In this document: positions 37,478 through 46,130 of the stretch, piece by piece
Position numbering within the stretch: position 1 is the first letter of the stretch
How the letters are laid out: each line of letters begins with the position of its first letter
DNA from: Mycobacterium sp. IDR2000157661
GTDB taxonomy: Bacteria > Actinomycetota > Actinomycetes > Mycobacteriales > Mycobacteriaceae
Length of the DNA stretch: 64,000 bases
Direction: 5' to 3'
NCBI RefSeq assembly: GCF_022317005.1
Contig: NZ_CP081006.1
Location: 1,798,001 to 1,862,000 of the forward strand
Notes under the pieces: generated by a model
Seen by the model: the letters and a program-made list of their open reading frames with translations, nothing else
Told to the model about the DNA's origin: nothing
Databases searched by the model: none
Made by a program: the position numbers and the translations under genes

Positions 37478-38832
37478 CGTCGCCTCAGCGCGCGTCGCGC
37501 CAGCGCGCCCACCCCGAGCAGCGCCGCGAGGCCGACGCCGGTGAGCAGCACCGCCGTGATCGGGCCCCGGTCGGGCGGGGGGATGTGGACCGGCGGGGGG
37601 ACCTCCTTTACCTGGTACGGCGCGTTCTCCGGACCCGAGGGCACGTCCCAGGTGAGCGCTGCGACCGGATCGATGACCCCCGCACCCACGTAGTTGTCGA
37701 CGCCACCGCCCGGATGCCGGGCCGTCGCGGTGATCCGGTTGACGAGTTGAGCCGGCGTCAGACCCGGGAAGCGCTGTTTGAGCAGCGCCGCCAGGCCGGA
37801 GACGTAGGCCGCGGCGAACGACGTGCCGCCGATCGGGATCGGGCCGTCCTCGCCCTGTAGCGCGTTGACCGGGTTGCCGTCGTAACCCAGCGCGGTGAGG
37901 TTCTCGGCAGGCGCCGCTGCACCCACCCACGGCCCCGACATCGAGAAGTTGCTCGGCTGGCCGTTCGGGCCGATGCCGCCGACGGTCAGCACCAGCGGGG
38001 AGTACCACGCCGGGCTGACGATGGTCTGCACCTCCTGCCAGCCCCTCGGGTCGGCGGGCACCGCCGGGTCCGGCGGCGGGTTCTGCGAGCAATCCTGGCC
38101 GGTGTTGCCCGCGGCCACGACGATGACCGCGCCCTTGACGTCGACCGCGTAGTTGATCGCCGCGCCGAGCCCGGTTTCGTTGATCGGGCGGGTGACCTTG
38201 TAGCAGGCCGCCTCGCTGATGTTGATGATCTGCGCCCCGATGTTGGCGGCGTGCACCACCGCGCGGGCGAGGCTGCGCAGCGACCCGGCGGTCTGGGTGG
38301 TGTTCGCATCGTTGGGATCCTGCCGTGCGCCGAGCGGCTGGAAGGCCTCGGAAGTCTGGCGCAACGACAGAATGCGGGCGTCGGGGGCGACGCCGACGAA
38401 CCCGTCGGCGGGGGCGGAGCGGCCCGCGATGATCGATGCGGTCAACGTGCCGTGGGCGTCGCAGTCCGACATGCCGTTGCCGGCCTGGTCGACGAAGTCG
38501 CCGCCCGGTTCGGCAGGCACCCGCGGCGACCCGATGACGCCGGTGTCGATGACCGCCACCGTCACCCCTGCGCCCGTCGCGAACTTCTGCGCCTCGGCCA
38601 CCCGCAGGTAGTCGTTGGCCCACGGACGGTCGGCGAAATTGGAGTTCGGGAAGACCGTCGGCGCCGCGCAGACCCGGTGCTGTTCCATCGGCTGGTCCGG
38701 GCCGGTCTCATCCGGCGGTACGGCCCCCGGATCGATCGCCGGGGGCTCGATCCCACCCGCCGGCGGAGCGCTGAACAACGCCAGCAGCAGTGCCGCCAGC
38801 AGCACTGTGGCGCGCTGGAAGATGCGCTGCAC
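37474..38832 (-). CDS. mycP1: Mycosin, subtilisin-like serine protease (MycP1-like)
   Basis: A 452-residue mycosin. A signal peptide (residues 1-27) is followed by the N-terminal extension, the subtilase triad Asp96 (VIDTGV), His127 (DAHGT) and Ser338 (GGTSFAAAYVSG) with oxyanion Asn243 (AAGNTG), a Pro-rich linker, and a C-terminal membrane helix (residues about 421-443) with a basic tail. MycP1 cleaves EspB and stabilises the ESX-1 complex. First gene of the block mycP-eccE-espB-espL, the same order as Rv3883c-Rv3880c. Confidence 0.88.
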   Translation of the reverse strand: MQRIFQRATVLLAALLLALFSAPPAGGIEPPAIDPGAVPPDETGPDQPMEQHRVCAAPTVFPNSNFADRPWANDYLRVAEAQKFATGAGVTVAVIDTGVIGSPRVPAEPGGDFVDQAGNGMSDCDAHGTLTASIIAGRSAPADGFVGVAPDARILSLRQTSEAFQPLGARQDPNDANTTQTAGSLRSLARAVVHAANIGAQIINISEAACYKVTRPINETGLGAAINYAVDVKGAVIVVAAGNTGQDCSQNPPPDPAVPADPRGWQEVQTIVSPAWYSPLVLTVGGIGPNGQPSNFSMSGPWVGAAAPAENLTALGYDGNPVNALQGEDGPIPIGGTSFAAAYVSGLAALLKQRFPGLTPAQLVNRITATARHPGGGVDNYVGAGVIDPVAALTWDVPSGPENAPYQVKEVPPPVHIPPPDRGPITAVLLTGVGLAALLGVGALARRALRRR

Positions 38833-38965
38833 GCGCTATGCACCTCCCAGGTCACGGGCTCGGCGGGCGCTGTGCGAATCCGTCCACAGCAAACTTCGCG
38901 CCGGCCGCTGCGCTGCGCATATCGTCACGTCAAGCCAATCGGCCGATTTCACGCAGCCAATCTTA

Positions 38966-38984
38966 AGGGGCGGCCGGAGCCCCT
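38966..38984 (-). terminator. Hairpin between the DUF3224 gene and mycP
   Basis: AGGGGC-N7-GCCCCT forms a 6-base-pair stem. On the leftward transcript it is followed by UUAAGAUU. It could stop read-through from the DUF3224 gene into mycP. The rest of 38833-39062 holds the presumed mycP promoter, which I cannot pinpoint. Confidence 0.3.
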
Positions 38985-39062
38985 CATTGCGCTAATCGGC
39001 GCGCGAACATGAGCCACCCCGTAGGGACGTCGACACGGCGACGGGGAACCGCAGGTCGGCGG

Positions 39063-39488
39063 CTACCGGCGGCTACTGCGCGAAGAGTCCGCGATCGCGG
39101 TGTCGAGCCCGTCGAGATCGAGGGTGATGCTGCCCGCCGGGTCAGCCCGGAACTTGCCACCGCCCGCGGCGTCGGCCAACTCACCGGTGCCGGAGGCGAT
39201 TCGCACGTCGGCGCTGGCGACCCCGTCGCGGTAGGAGCCGTCGTGCAGCAGCACCAGACCGCCGGTGTGGCCGCCGATGGCGCCCGTGATGTGCTCGATC
39301 CCGACGAACAGCGCGCTGCGGTCCGGTGCGTAGGCCAGCAACCACTTCGTGGTCGACGTGCCCTTGATGTCGCCCTCGTAGCGCTTGTTGACGAGTGCCT
39401 CGGTCAGCCTGGTCGAATCGTCACCGTCTTCGAACGGCGTCTCGTCCCAACTGCCGATCTGGAACGTCGCTTCGATGTGTCTGCTCAT
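39063..39488 (-). CDS. DUF3224 family protein
   Basis: A 141-residue protein beginning MSRHIEATFQIGSWDE. The pattern of the DUF3224 family is clear: KRYEGDIKGTSTTKWLLAY, FVGIEHITGAIGGHTGGLVLLHDG and a glycine-rich beta pattern, a lipocalin-like barrel. No catalytic residues are known and the function is not established. ATG 39488 was chosen by the family N-terminus. It is transcribed away from the polysaccharide operon, with about 220 bases between starts. Confidence 0.78.
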   Translation of the reverse strand: MSRHIEATFQIGSWDETPFEDGDDSTRLTEALVNKRYEGDIKGTSTTKWLLAYAPDRSALFVGIEHITGAIGGHTGGLVLLHDGSYRDGVASADVRIASGTGELADAAGGGKFRADPAGSITLDLDGLDTAIADSSRSSRR

Positions 39489-39603
39489 TCCAGGCGGATA
39501 CCCCCTGCGCGCTGCCGGAATCAACAGGTCGCAGCGCGCGGGTCCGGGGGACTGTGATAGTCAAGTGCACAACGGCCGCGTTGCGTCCGATAGCACGTCA
39601 AAC

Positions 39604-39626
39604 TATAGTCTGGACACATGTCCAGA
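39604..39626 (+). promoter_or_regulatory. -10 box fused to an 18-base inverted repeat upstream of the GT4 gene
   Basis: TATAGT (39604-39609) runs directly into TCTGGACA-CA-TGTCCAGA (39609-39626), a perfect 8-base-arm inverted repeat. The repeat covers the predicted transcription start. The core GGACA-N2-TGTCC recurs at the same place in the TetR promoter at 43443-43463, so this is the likely operator for that repressor. An ATG at 39618 inside the repeat opens a 9-codon frame ending at 39647. Confidence 0.65.
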
Positions 39627-39710
39627 GGGTTCGGAGTTGTTGCGTGACACGATTTGGCCAGCCCAAACGCCCTGGATGTGCCCTTCTCCGCGCGTCGTCG
39701 TGAGCTGATG

Positions 39711-40946
39711 ATGCGCATCGCTTTGTTGTCGTATCGGAGTAAGACCCACTGCGGGGGTCAGGGCGTGTACGTCCGCTACCTCAGCCGGGGGCTCGTCGAA
39801 CTGGGCCACGACGTCGAGGTGTTCTCCGGCCAGCCTTATCCGGAGGGACTGGACCCGCGCGTGCGGCTGACCAAGGTGCCCAGCCTGGACCTGTATCGCG
39901 AGCCCGACCCCTTCCGTGTTCCCTGGCCCAACGAGATCAGGACCCGCATCGATCTCCTGGAGCTGTTGACCACCTGGACCGCCGGCTTCCCAGAACCGCG
40001 CACGTTCTCCATGCGCGTCGCCCGTCTGCTGGCCGAGCGGCGCGACGAGTTCGACGTCGTGCACGACAACCAGTGCCTGGGCACGGGGTTGCGCAGGATC
40101 GCCGAACTGGGGTTGCCGGTGGTGGCCACCGTGCATCACCCGATCACCCGCGACAAGGTCGTCGACGTGGCCGCGGCCAAATGGTGGCGTAAACCGCTGG
40201 TGCACCGCTGGTACGGCTTCGCCGAGATGCAGAAGCAGGTCGCTTGCGAGATCCCCGAACTGCTCACCGTCTCCTCGACCTCGGCGGCCGACATCTCCGA
40301 GGACTTCGGGGTGGCGCCCAGTCAGTTGCAGGTGGTCCCGCTCGGCGTGGACACCGCGGTGTTCAAGCCCGCACCGCACCGGGTGCGCAACCGCATCATC
40401 GCGATCGCCAGCGCCGACGTGCCGCTCAAGGGCGTCAGCCACCTGCTGCACGCCGTCGCCCGGCTGCGCGTGGAGCGCGACCTGGAACTGCAACTGGTCG
40501 CCAAGCTCGAACCCAACGGTCCGACCGAGAAGCTGATCGCCGAACTCGGCATCTCCGACATCGTGCACAGCTCCAGCGGGTTGACCGACAGTGAGTTGGC
40601 CGACCTCCTCGCCTCGGCTGAAATCGCCTGCATCCCTTCGCTGTACGAGGGTTTCTCGCTGCCTGCGGTGGAGGCGATGGCCAGCGGAACGCCGATCGTC
40701 GCGAGCCGCGCAGGCGCGCTGCCCGAGGTGGTCGGCGCCGACGGCGAGTGTGCGCGGCTGGTCCGGCCCGCTGACGTCGACGAGCTCACCGCGGTGCTCG
40801 GTGAGCTGCTTGACTCGCCGCGCGAACTGGCCCGCCTCGGCGCCAACGGTCGCAAGCGCGCGCTGGAGGTGTTCAGCTGGGAGTCCGTCGCCGCCCAGAC
40901 GGTCACGGTCTACGAGCGGGCGCGCAAGCGGGTCGGCGCATGCTGA
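39711..40946 (+). CDS. GT4 glycosyltransferase, probable MMP alpha-1,4-mannosyltransferase (ManT-like)
   Basis: About 411 residues with a GT-B fold. The N-terminal domain has GGQGVYVRYLSRGLVELGHDVEVF, and the C-terminal nucleotide-sugar site shows PSLYEGFSLPAVEAMASGTPIVAS, the EX7E motif of GT4 retaining enzymes. Its neighbours are two methyltransferases and an alpha/alpha-barrel protein, the four-gene set for 3-O-methylmannose polysaccharide. ManT extends the polysaccharide with alpha-1,4-mannose. ATG 39711 (or the adjacent 39708) fits the family start MRIALLSYRSKTHCGGQG; an earlier in-frame TTG at 39654 does not. It overlaps the next gene by 7 bases. Confidence 0.75.
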   Translation: MRIALLSYRSKTHCGGQGVYVRYLSRGLVELGHDVEVFSGQPYPEGLDPRVRLTKVPSLDLYREPDPFRVPWPNEIRTRIDLLELLTTWTAGFPEPRTFSMRVARLLAERRDEFDVVHDNQCLGTGLRRIAELGLPVVATVHHPITRDKVVDVAAAKWWRKPLVHRWYGFAEMQKQVACEIPELLTVSSTSAADISEDFGVAPSQLQVVPLGVDTAVFKPAPHRVRNRIIAIASADVPLKGVSHLLHAVARLRVERDLELQLVAKLEPNGPTEKLIAELGISDIVHSSSGLTDSELADLLASAEIACIPSLYEGFSLPAVEAMASGTPIVASRAGALPEVVGADGECARLVRPADVDELTAVLGELLDSPRELARLGANGRKRALEVFSWESVAAQTVTVYERARKRVGAC

Positions 40947-41671
40947 CGGTGGACTTCGACCGGCTCGCAGTCGGCGAGGGCACGAAGGTCATCGACGTCG
41001 GCTGCGGTGCGGGCAGGCACAGCTTCGAGGCGTTCCGCCGCGGCGCGGACGTCATCGCATTCGACCAGAACGCCGCCGACCTCAACGACGTCGACGAGAT
41101 CCTCACGGCGATGCGCGAGCAGGGCGAGGCGCCGCGGTCGGCCAGGGCCGAGGCGGTCAAGGGCGACGCACTCGACTTGCCGTATGACGACGCGACTTTC
41201 GACTGCGTCATCGCCTCGGAGATCCTCGAGCATGTGCCGACCGACGACGAGTTGATCGCCGAACTGGTGCGCGTGCTCAAGCCGGGCGGCGCGCTGGCGA
41301 TCACGGTGCCGCGCTGGCTGCCCGAGAAGCTGTGCTGGGCGCTGTCCGACGAGTACCACGCCAACGAGGGCGGCCACGTGCGTATCTACCACGCCGACCG
41401 TCTGAGCGACAAAGTTCTGGCTCACGGGCTGACGCTGACTCACACTCACCATGCGCACGCGCTGCACTCGCCGTACTGGTGGCTCAAATGCGCTGTAGGC
41501 AGCGAGAAGTCGGACCATTACGCCGTCAAGGCGTATCACCGGATGCTGGTGTGGGACATGATGAGCCGACCCTGGCTCACGCGCACCGCCGAGTCGCTGC
41601 TCAACCCGCTGATCGGCAAGAGCATCGCGCTGTACTTCTCCAAGCCGGTGGTGGTCGGTGCGGCTACCTGA
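40940..41671 (+). CDS. Class I SAM methyltransferase, probable MMP 3-O-methyltransferase
   Basis: A 243-residue Rossmann-type methyltransferase. The SAM motif I is VIDVGCGAGRHSFEA, the acidic residue for ribose is in DVIAFDQN, and ALDLPYDDATFDCVIASEILEHV covers motifs II and III. In the MMP gene set of mycobacteria a methyltransferase at this place is thought to methylate the 3-OH of mannose residues. It begins inside the GT4 gene and its end overlaps the next gene by 14 bases, so the three are one operon. The exact methylation position is inferred from context only. Confidence 0.7.
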   Translation: MLTVDFDRLAVGEGTKVIDVGCGAGRHSFEAFRRGADVIAFDQNAADLNDVDEILTAMREQGEAPRSARAEAVKGDALDLPYDDATFDCVIASEILEHVPTDDELIAELVRVLKPGGALAITVPRWLPEKLCWALSDEYHANEGGHVRIYHADRLSDKVLAHGLTLTHTHHAHALHSPYWWLKCAVGSEKSDHYAVKAYHRMLVWDMMSRPWLTRTAESLLNPLIGKSIALYFSKPVVVGAAT

Positions 41672-42737
41672 CTGGACCGGCGTGCCCGGTGTCCCAGGCG
41701 TTCTGACGCCGGACGAGTGTCGCCAGACCGCGAAGTCGATTGCCGCCGCCCAGGAATCATCGGGCGCCATTCCCTGGTTCGAGGGCGGCCACACCGATCC
41801 GTGGGACCACATCGAGAACGCGATGGCGCTGACCGTGGCGGGTCTGTTGGAACCGGCGCGCGCAGCGTTCCGGTGGTCGCGTGTCACGCAACGGAACGAC
41901 GGGTCGTGGCCAATCCAGTTCCGAGACGGGGTCGTCGAGGACGCCAACAGCGACAGCAACTTCTGCGCCTACATCGCGACGGGGGTCTGGCATCACGTGC
42001 TGGCCACCGGCGACCGCCGGTTCGCCGAGACCATGTGGCCCGTGGTCACCAGGGCCGTCGACTTCGTGCTCGACATGCAACTGTCGGGTGGTGAAATCGC
42101 CTGGGCCAGAAGCGCTTCCGGACTCGAGCCGGAGGCGTTGATGACCGGCTGCGCCAGCGTCTATCACAGCCTGCGCTGCGCGTTGGCGCTGGCCGACTAC
42201 TTCGACGACCCGCAGCCCGAGTGGGAGGTCGCGGTGGGCCGGCTCGGGCACGTGATCGCCGCTCACCCCGATGCGTTCGCCGTCAAGGACCGATGGTCGA
42301 TGGAGTGGTACTACCCGGTGCTCGGCGGCGCGGTGCACGGTGCGGCGGCCCACGAGCGCATCAACGAGCGGTGGGACGACTTCGTCGTGCCGGGCCTGGG
42401 TATCCGTTGCGTCGACGACCGGCCGTGGGTGACCGGAGCTGAGACCTGCGAACTGGTGATGGCACTGGACGCGATGGGCGACACGGCCCGCGCGCACGAA
42501 CAATTCGCCGCGATGCACCATCTGCGCGAGCGCGACGGCTCCTACTGGACGGGCCTGGTGTTCGCCGACGGCAAGCGCTGGCCGGAGGAGCGCACCACCT
42601 GGACGGGGGCGGCGATGATCCTGGCCGCCGATGCGCTGTCGCGCACGACGGCCGCCAGCGGAATCTTCCGCGGTGTGGGGCTGCCGCGGGGCCTGGAAGG
42701 CGAGTACGACTGCGAATGCGCCACCAGCGACCGGTGA
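41658..42737 (+). CDS. Alpha/alpha-barrel protein, probable MMP endomannosidase (MmpH-like)
   Basis: A 359-residue protein usually labelled prenyltransferase because of its toroidal helical repeats. Helical hairpins recur with motifs such as DPWDHIENAMALTVAGL, RVTQRNDGSWPIQF and RWSMEWYYPVLGGAVHGAAA; acidic residues in these loops (DPWDH, EWYYP) could serve a glycoside hydrolase. In the MMP gene set this is the place of the alpha-endomannosidase that cuts mature polysaccharide into new primers. GTG 41658 lies 14 bases inside the methyltransferase gene. I assign it by order and fold, not by an active-site match. Confidence 0.65.
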   Translation: MRLPDWTGVPGVPGVLTPDECRQTAKSIAAAQESSGAIPWFEGGHTDPWDHIENAMALTVAGLLEPARAAFRWSRVTQRNDGSWPIQFRDGVVEDANSDSNFCAYIATGVWHHVLATGDRRFAETMWPVVTRAVDFVLDMQLSGGEIAWARSASGLEPEALMTGCASVYHSLRCALALADYFDDPQPEWEVAVGRLGHVIAAHPDAFAVKDRWSMEWYYPVLGGAVHGAAAHERINERWDDFVVPGLGIRCVDDRPWVTGAETCELVMALDAMGDTARAHEQFAAMHHLRERDGSYWTGLVFADGKRWPEERTTWTGAAMILAADALSRTTAASGIFRGVGLPRGLEGEYDCECATSDR

Positions 42738-42744
42738 TCGGTAG

Positions 42745-43398
<654 letters not shown>

Positions 43399-43442
43399 TC
43401 AACCTAGTCGGACCGGCCGTTGCTGGCACCAGGTAGTTGTAG

Positions 43443-43463
43443 TAGCGTCCGGACATGTGTCCG
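43443..43463 (+). promoter_or_regulatory. -10 box fused to CGGACA-N2-TGTCCG operator at the TetR start
   Basis: TAGCGT (43443-43448) is followed at once by the inverted repeat CGGACA-TG-TGTCCG (43450-43463), which overlaps the GTG start of the TetR gene at 43457. Spacing from -10 box to repeat is the same as at 39604-39626. It is probably the autoregulatory operator, and may also repress the divergent MeT1-like gene. Confidence 0.65.
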
Positions 43464-44026
43464 ACGCGGCTCTGGAGTCGACTCGGCGCCGACTGACCGC
43501 CAAACAGGCCGACACCGTCGATCGCCTGGGCCGGGCCGCGGTCGACCTGCTGCGCCGCGAGGGCTTCACCGGACTCACGGTGCGCCGAGTGGCCGCCGAG
43601 GCCGGCGTCGGCGCGGCCACCGCCTACACATATTTCTCGTCGAAGGAACACCTTGTCGCCGAGGTGTTCTGGCGCAGGCTCGCCGGATCGCCACCGGCGC
43701 CCCATGAGTCGGCCGACCGCGCGACCCGCGTCATCGAGGTGCTCCGCCACATCGCGCTGCTGGTCGCCGACGAGCCCGAGTTCGCAGGCGCGGTGACGAC
43801 GGCGCTACTGGGCCGGGATCCGGACGTCGAGGTGCTGCGGGTGCGAATCGGCCGAGAGATCCGCGACCGACTGGCCGCGGCGCTGGGTGGCGAGGTCGAT
43901 CCCGACGTGATCGATTCCCTGGAGATGCTGTATTCGGGCGCACTCGTGCGCGCCGGCATGGGCTACGCGTCCTACCTCGAGATCGCCGAACGGCTGGAGA
44001 AATCCGCGCGGCTGATCCTGGGTTGA
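43457..44026 (+). CDS. TetR regulator, candidate repressor of the MMP genes
   Basis: A 189-residue TetR-family protein. The DNA-binding domain covers about residues 14-60 (FTGLTVRRVAAEAGVGAATAYTYFSSKEHLVAEV in outline). The ligand domain has no recognisable specificity. The leaderless GTG 43457 lies within its own predicted operator. Divergent from the MeT1-like gene and convergent with another TetR gene (6 bases between stops). The shared GGACA-N2-TGTCC repeat at the GT4 promoter makes it the likely local regulator of polysaccharide synthesis; no ligand is known. Confidence 0.82.
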   Translation: MSDAALESTRRRLTAKQADTVDRLGRAAVDLLRREGFTGLTVRRVAAEAGVGAATAYTYFSSKEHLVAEVFWRRLAGSPPAPHESADRATRVIEVLRHIALLVADEPEFAGAVTTALLGRDPDVEVLRVRIGREIRDRLAAALGGEVDPDVIDSLEMLYSGALVRAGMGYASYLEIAERLEKSARLILG

Positions 44027-44032
44027 CCAGCG

Positions 44033-44641
44033 CTACCGCGGTCCCAGCATCGCCTGGGAAGCGGTGATCGCAGGCTCGATGATGCCGCGCACGTCGCGCC
44101 CGTCCTCGACGAACAGCGCCGTCAGCTCGCGCAGACCACCAAGCAGGATCAGCGCCAGGGGGCGGGTCACCGGCGGCAGTTCGGCCCGTGCGAACCCCGG
44201 GCTGTGACTCAGGTCGACGAGCATGTCGGTCAGGTTGTCCATCGCCAGCCGGTGCAGCGGCCGGGCGACCGCACCCAGGGCCGGTGCCTCGCGGATCCAG
44301 GTGAGGGTGATGGCGGGGCGCGCCGCGATGTGGTCGACGTAGGCGCTCACGGCGTTGCGGATCTGGTCTTGCCAGTCGCCGTCGGGGTCCACCGCCTCGC
44401 GGATGTTCGCGATGAGGTTGTCGTTGTTGCGCCGCAACAGCTCGATCAGACACTCCTCCTTGCTGGCGAACTGCTCGTAGAACGTGCGCTTGGAGGTGCG
44501 GGCGTGCCGGACGATATCGGCGACGGTGGTGACCCGGTAGCCGCGTTCGTTGATCGACGCGGACAGGCCGTCCAGGAGGCGGTCCTCGAACGGGTCGTCG
44601 GCGCCCGCGGCCGTCGCGCCGCTGTCCAGCGCTGTCGTCAT
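44033..44641 (-). CDS. TetR regulator divergent to P450 genes, Rv0135c-like
   Basis: A 202-residue TetR protein. The helix-turn-helix covers about residues 20-65 (YRVTTVADIVRHARTSKRTFYEQFASKEECLIELL in outline). A WIREAPALG segment and LALILLGGLRELTALFVEDG occur in the ligand domain. GGAGGAG precedes ATG 44641. It stands divergent to the P450 gene as Rv0135c stands to cyp138 (Rv0136), with GGTAC-based repeats between the two, so it probably represses the P450 pair. Confidence 0.85.
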   Translation of the reverse strand: MTTALDSGATAAGADDPFEDRLLDGLSASINERGYRVTTVADIVRHARTSKRTFYEQFASKEECLIELLRRNNDNLIANIREAVDPDGDWQDQIRNAVSAYVDHIAARPAITLTWIREAPALGAVARPLHRLAMDNLTDMLVDLSHSPGFARAELPPVTRPLALILLGGLRELTALFVEDGRDVRGIIEPAITASQAMLGPR

Positions 44642-44669
44642 CGGGCTCCTCCCCACACTTGCGTCCAAC

Positions 44670-44719
44670 TGGTACCAAGCGGTACCGTACTACACACACT
44701 CACGGTACACCGTAGTACC
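44670..44719. promoter_or_regulatory. Three GGTAC-based palindromes between TetR and P450 genes
   Basis: TGGTACCA (44670-44677), CGGTACCG (44680-44687) and ACGGT-AC-ACCGT (44702-44713, also readable as GGTAC-N6-GTACC to 44719) lie in the 100-base divergent region. Such a cluster is expected for binding sites of the divergent TetR protein. No clear -10 box stands apart from them. Confidence 0.55.
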
Positions 44720-44741
44720 AGGGATCCGGCTGGGGAGCGTC

Positions 44742-46121
44742 ATGAGCGATGGGGCCACGCGCGAAGCGCAGGAGTCAACCGTCACCGAGGTCACGACGAC
44801 ACAGGGTCCGGCGCGGCCGGTCAGGCTGCCACCGCGGCCCAGGATCCCCAAGGCGCTGCTGGCCGTCGCCTTCTCCGTCTCGCGAAGGTGGACGGTCGCG
44901 CAGTTCGCACGCCGCTACGGGTCGGTGTTCACGCTGAACCTGCCGGTGTTCGGGCCGACCGTCGTGGTCGCCGAACCCCAGCTGGCCAAGCAGCTGTTCA
45001 TGGCCAACACCGATGACGTCGGCAACATCCAGCCGAACCTGTCACGGGTGCTGGGACCCGGATCGGTGTTCGCGCTCGACAGCACCGAGCACCGCCGCAG
45101 GCGCCGGCTGCTGACGCCGCCGTTCCACGGCAAGAGCATCAAGAACTACGAAACCATCTTCGAAGAGGAAACGCTGCGCGAGATCGCGGACTGGCGACAG
45201 GGACAGGCGTTTCCGACGCTCGAACCGATGATGCGCATCACGCTCAATACGATCCTTCGCGCGGTGTTCGGAGCCGACGGCGAGCAACTCGACGAGCTGC
45301 GGCGCATCATCCCGCCGTGGGTGACGCTGGGGTCGCGGGTGGCCACGCTGCCGACGCCGTCACGGACCTACGGCCGCTACAGCCCATGGGGCCGGCTGGC
45401 CGAGTACCGCAGGCAGTACGACGCGGTCATCGACAGGCTCATCGACCGCGTGTCGGCCGATCCGGACTTCGAGAGCCGTGACGACGTGCTCGCGCTGCTG
45501 CTGCGCAGTACCTACGAAGACGGTACGGCCATGTCCCGCAACGACATCGGTGACGAGCTGCTGACCCTGCTTGCCGCGGGCCACGAGACCACCGGGTCCA
45601 CCCTGGCGTGGGCCTTCGAACGCATCACCCGACACCCTCAGGTGCTGGCCAGGCTGGTCGACGAGGCAGCCGGCGACGACAATGAGTACCGCCAGGCCGT
45701 CATCAGTGAGGTGCAGCGCTCGCGCACCGTCATCGACTTCGCGGGTCGCCATGTCTATGCGCCGACGTTCGAGCTCGGCGACTGGGTGATCCCGCAGGGC
45801 TACTCCGTCCTGGCCAGCATCTCGCTGATGCACGACCGTACCGAGGAGTTCCCGCACCCAGACCGGTTCGACCCCGAGCGCTACCTCGGCACCAGACCGC
45901 CGACCTTCGCGTTCATTCCGTTCGGCGGTGGCACCCGGCGCTGCGTCGGCGCGGCGTTCGCCGGGGTCGAGATGGACATCGTGCTACGAACGGTGCTGCG
46001 GCACTTCGTGCTCCACACCACGACGGCGCCCGCGGAGAAGGTGCACTCCCGCGGCGTGGCCTACACCCCGAAGGGCGGCGGCCGCATGGTGGTGCACCGC
46101 CGCGACACCCCGTTGGCTTAG
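44742..46121 (+). CDS. Cytochrome P450, CYP138-like, first tandem copy
   Basis: A 459-residue P450. The haem motif [17 protein letters not shown] places the thiolate at Cys401; the I-helix has AAGHETTGSTLAW with its acid-Thr pair, and the K-helix ExxR is EVQR. It is soluble, with no membrane anchor. GGGGAG precedes ATG 44742. Redox partners are not encoded nearby. It corresponds in place to cyp138 (Rv0136), which M. tuberculosis has only once. Substrate unknown. Confidence 0.88.
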   Translation: MSDGATREAQESTVTEVTTTQGPARPVRLPPRPRIPKALLAVAFSVSRRWTVAQFARRYGSVFTLNLPVFGPTVVVAEPQLAKQLFMANTDDVGNIQPNLSRVLGPGSVFALDSTEHRRRRRLLTPPFHGKSIKNYETIFEEETLREIADWRQGQAFPTLEPMMRITLNTILRAVFGADGEQLDELRRIIPPWVTLGSRVATLPTPSRTYGRYSPWGRLAEYRRQYDAVIDRLIDRVSADPDFESRDDVLALLLRSTYEDGTAMSRNDIGDELLTLLAAGHETTGSTLAWAFERITRHPQVLARLVDEAAGDDNEYRQAVISEVQRSRTVIDFAGRHVYAPTFELGDWVIPQGYSVLASISLMHDRTEEFPHPDRFDPERYLGTRPPTFAFIPFGGGTRRCVGAAFAGVEMDIVLRTVLRHFVLHTTTAPAEKVHSRGVAYTPKGGGRMVVHRRDTPLA

Positions 46122-46130
46122 GAGGAAGCG

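Noticed and set aside
39654..39710. TTG start 18 to 19 codons upstream of the GT4 gene
   Set aside because: The added residues do not fit the GT4 N-terminus, no ribosome-binding site is present, and ATG 39708/39711 gives the expected start.
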